NCBI RefSeq assembly: GCF_001679645.1
Contig: NZ_LRUN01000072.1
Coordinates: 21,714 to 85,713, forward strand
Origin: Pseudomonas bananamidigenes
GTDB lineage: Bacteria > Pseudomonadota > Gammaproteobacteria > Pseudomonadales > Pseudomonadaceae
DNA length: 64,000 nt
Direction: 5' to 3'
The notes beneath the pieces are model-generated. The model was not told the DNA's origin and ran no database searches. It worked only from the letters and a program-made list of their open reading frames with translations. Shown here in pieces: positions 62,586-64,000 of this stretch. Numbering within the stretch: the stretch's first letter is position 1; each line of letters starts with the position of its first letter. The translations under genes and the position numbers were made by a program.

Positions 62586-63950
62586 ATGAAAATAACAAAG
62601 AATCTGTTCCACGCCGGTGTTCTGGGTCTTTCGCTGCTGGCCACCAGCGTGATGGCGGCGGTACCGGCCGCCGAAGCCGACAAACTGGGCAAAAGCCTGA
62701 CCCCGATGGGCGCCGAAATGGCGGGCAACGCCGATGGTTCGATCCCGGCCTGGAAGCCGCTGGCGAAGAACGCCGGCACCGTCGACAGCAAGGGCTTCCT
62801 GTCCGACCCGTACGCCAGTGAAAAGCCACTGTTCACCATCACGGCGCAAAACGTCGACCAGTACAAGGACAAGCTTGCACCGGGTCAGTACGCGATGTTC
62901 AAGCGCTACCCGGATACCTTCAAGATGCCGGTCTATCCGTCCCATCGCGGTGCCACCGTACCGGATGACGTGTTCGCCGCGATCAGGAAGAACGCCACGA
63001 CTACCACGCTGGTGGCCGGCGGCAACGGCCTGGAAAACTTCCAGACCGCCATCCCGTTTCCGATCCCGAAAGACGGTCTGGAAGTCATCTGGAACCACAT
63101 CACCCGCTATCGCGGTGGCAGCGTGACCCGTCTGGTGACCCAGGCGACGCCCCAGGCCAACGGCTCGTACAGCCTGGTGTACTTCCAGGACCAGTTCGTG
63201 TTCCGCGACAAAATGAAGGATTACGATCCGGCCAATCCGGGCAACGTATTGTTCTACTTCAAGCAGAAAGTGACCGCGCCGGCCCGTCTGGCAGGGACCG
63301 TGCTGCTGGTGCACGAGACCCTCGACCAGGTGAAGGAACCGCGCAAGGCATGGGTCTATGCGACCGGTCAGCGCCGTGTGCGTCAGGCACCGCAAGTGTC
63401 CTATGACGGTCCGGGTACTGCCGCTGACGGTCTGCGTACCTCCGATAACCTGGACATGTACAACGGCGCCCCGGATCGCTATGACTGGAAGCTCGAAGGC
63501 AAGAAAGAGATGTACATTGCCAACAACAGCTACAAGATCGATTCACCGACCCTGAAGTACGCCGACATCCTCAAGGCCGGCCACATCAACCAGGACCTGA
63601 CTCGCTATGAGCTGCGTCGCGTCTGGCATGTGGTGGCAACCTTGAAGCCGGGTCAGCGTCACATCTACGCCAAACGTGACTTCTTCATCGATGAAGATAC
63701 CTGGCAGGCAGCAGTCATCGATCACTACGACGGTCGTGGTCAGCTGTGGCGCGTCGCCGAGGCCCATGCCGAGGACTACTACGACAAGCAAGTGCCGTGG
63801 TACGCGCTGGAAACCCTGTACGACCTGCAATCGGGCCGTTACCTGGCACTGGGCATGAAGAATGAAGAGAAACAGGCTTATGACTTCGGCTTCTCTGCCA
63901 GTAAAAGCGAATTCCAGCCGGGCAACCTGGGCCAGGACGGTATTCGCTAA
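62586..63950 (+). CDS. DUF1329 family periplasmic/outer-membrane protein
   Basis: A 454-residue protein of DUF1329, with a LolA/LolB-like fold predicted for the family. A signal peptide ends at about VMAAVPA (residues 18-24). Conserved stretches are KLGKSLTPMGAEMAGNADGSIPAW and WVYATGQRRVRQAPQVSYD (about 257-275). It starts 27 bases after the DUF1302 stop, so the two are co-transcribed. In other pseudomonads the pair works with RND-type transporters or hydrophobic substrate use. The substrate here is unknown. Confidence 0.88.
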   Translation: MKITKNLFHAGVLGLSLLATSVMAAVPAAEADKLGKSLTPMGAEMAGNADGSIPAWKPLAKNAGTVDSKGFLSDPYASEKPLFTITAQNVDQYKDKLAPGQYAMFKRYPDTFKMPVYPSHRGATVPDDVFAAIRKNATTTTLVAGGNGLENFQTAIPFPIPKDGLEVIWNHITRYRGGSVTRLVTQATPQANGSYSLVYFQDQFVFRDKMKDYDPANPGNVLFYFKQKVTAPARLAGTVLLVHETLDQVKEPRKAWVYATGQRRVRQAPQVSYDGPGTAADGLRTSDNLDMYNGAPDRYDWKLEGKKEMYIANNSYKIDSPTLKYADILKAGHINQDLTRYELRRVWHVVATLKPGQRHIYAKRDFFIDEDTWQAAVIDHYDGRGQLWRVAEAHAEDYYDKQVPWYALETLYDLQSGRYLALGMKNEEKQAYDFGFSASKSEFQPGNLGQDGIR

Positions 63951-63976
63951 GCTTTGACCCGAGGCCGCATCCTCGA

Positions 63977-64000
63977 AAAAAACGCCCCGACCGGTTCGGG
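63977..64000 (+). terminator. probable terminator, cut by window edge
   Basis: An A run followed by ACGCCCCGACCGGTTCGGG begins a hairpin just after the DUF1329 stop. The right arm and T run would lie beyond the window. Confidence 0.5.

Noticed and set aside
60675..63395. A 906-codon open frame on the minus strand
   Set aside because: It is antisense to the DUF1302 and DUF1329 genes and results from high third-position GC. Its translation has no recognisable domain.

Overview
The window is chromosomal DNA of a Pseudomonas, most likely of the P. fluorescens group. The evidence is high GC content, genes closely matching Pseudomonas families, a gene order (ychF-pth-rplY-prs-tRNA-Gln-ispE-lolB; hemA-prfA-prmC-moeB-murI-pagL; hemH; upp/uraA; hpt; mqo) typical of the genus, and several REP/REPIN hairpins of the P. 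fluorescens type. No rRNA, prophage, insertion sequence or CRISPR array was seen.

Layout. 1-2340: the 5' part of a predicted lipoprotein gamma-glutamyltransferase, and a divergent DUF2817 metallopeptidase. 2341-4212: a DNase bacteriocin/immunity cassette next to tRNA-Met, flanked by two near-identical terminator/tRNA-end segments. 4299-10878: an amidase, a polyamine-type ABC importer and a divergent LysR regulator. 10871-14478: a chemoreceptor and an Fsr-like MFS transporter. 14542-21456: the housekeeping run ychF, pth, rplY, prs, tRNA-Gln, ispE, lolB and a TPR lipoprotein. 21639-26998: hemA-prfA-prmC-moeB-murI, then pagL. 27039-37058: a long minus-strand block of overlapping genes (renalase-like FAD enzyme, Trp-rich protein, DUF523-DUF1722, LitR-type MerR regulator, photolyase, NTF2-like, SDR, FAD oxidoreductase, DUF1365, Cfa-type methyltransferase, DUF2878). 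37256-43057: a TIGR01777 protein, hemH, uraA-upp, hpt and two small genes. 43141-49570: mqo, small genes, an acyltransferase and YedK. 49575-55676: a Cache chemoreceptor, an M48 lipoprotein peptidase, a GDT1-family Mn exporter behind a yybP-ykoY riboswitch, rsmC and a 2-hydroxyacid dehydrogenase. 55856-63950: a LysE exporter, an AraC regulator and an acyl-CoA ligase that both carry single-base frameshifts, an MFS transporter, and a DUF1302/DUF1329 pair.

The most notable system is the 27-37 kb block. Nine genes overlap by a few bases each, so they look like one operon. It encodes a LitR/PplR-type regulator, a DNA photolyase and a set of lipid- and redox-modifying enzymes. Its promoter region carries two perfect TGTACA-N12-TGTACA pairs, matching the operator reported for P. 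putida PplR1, and a degenerate third copy lies ahead of the neighbouring FAD gene. The block therefore reads as a light-inducible photoprotection regulon in which DNA repair and membrane fatty-acid remodelling are co-expressed.

Other points worth attention are the tRNA-adjacent bacteriocin cassette, a possible SD-occluding hairpin ahead of the bacteriocin, the likely translational Mn riboswitch, perfect palindromes in several divergent promoter regions, and three G-run contractions within 2.6 kb that could be sequencing errors or real decay.
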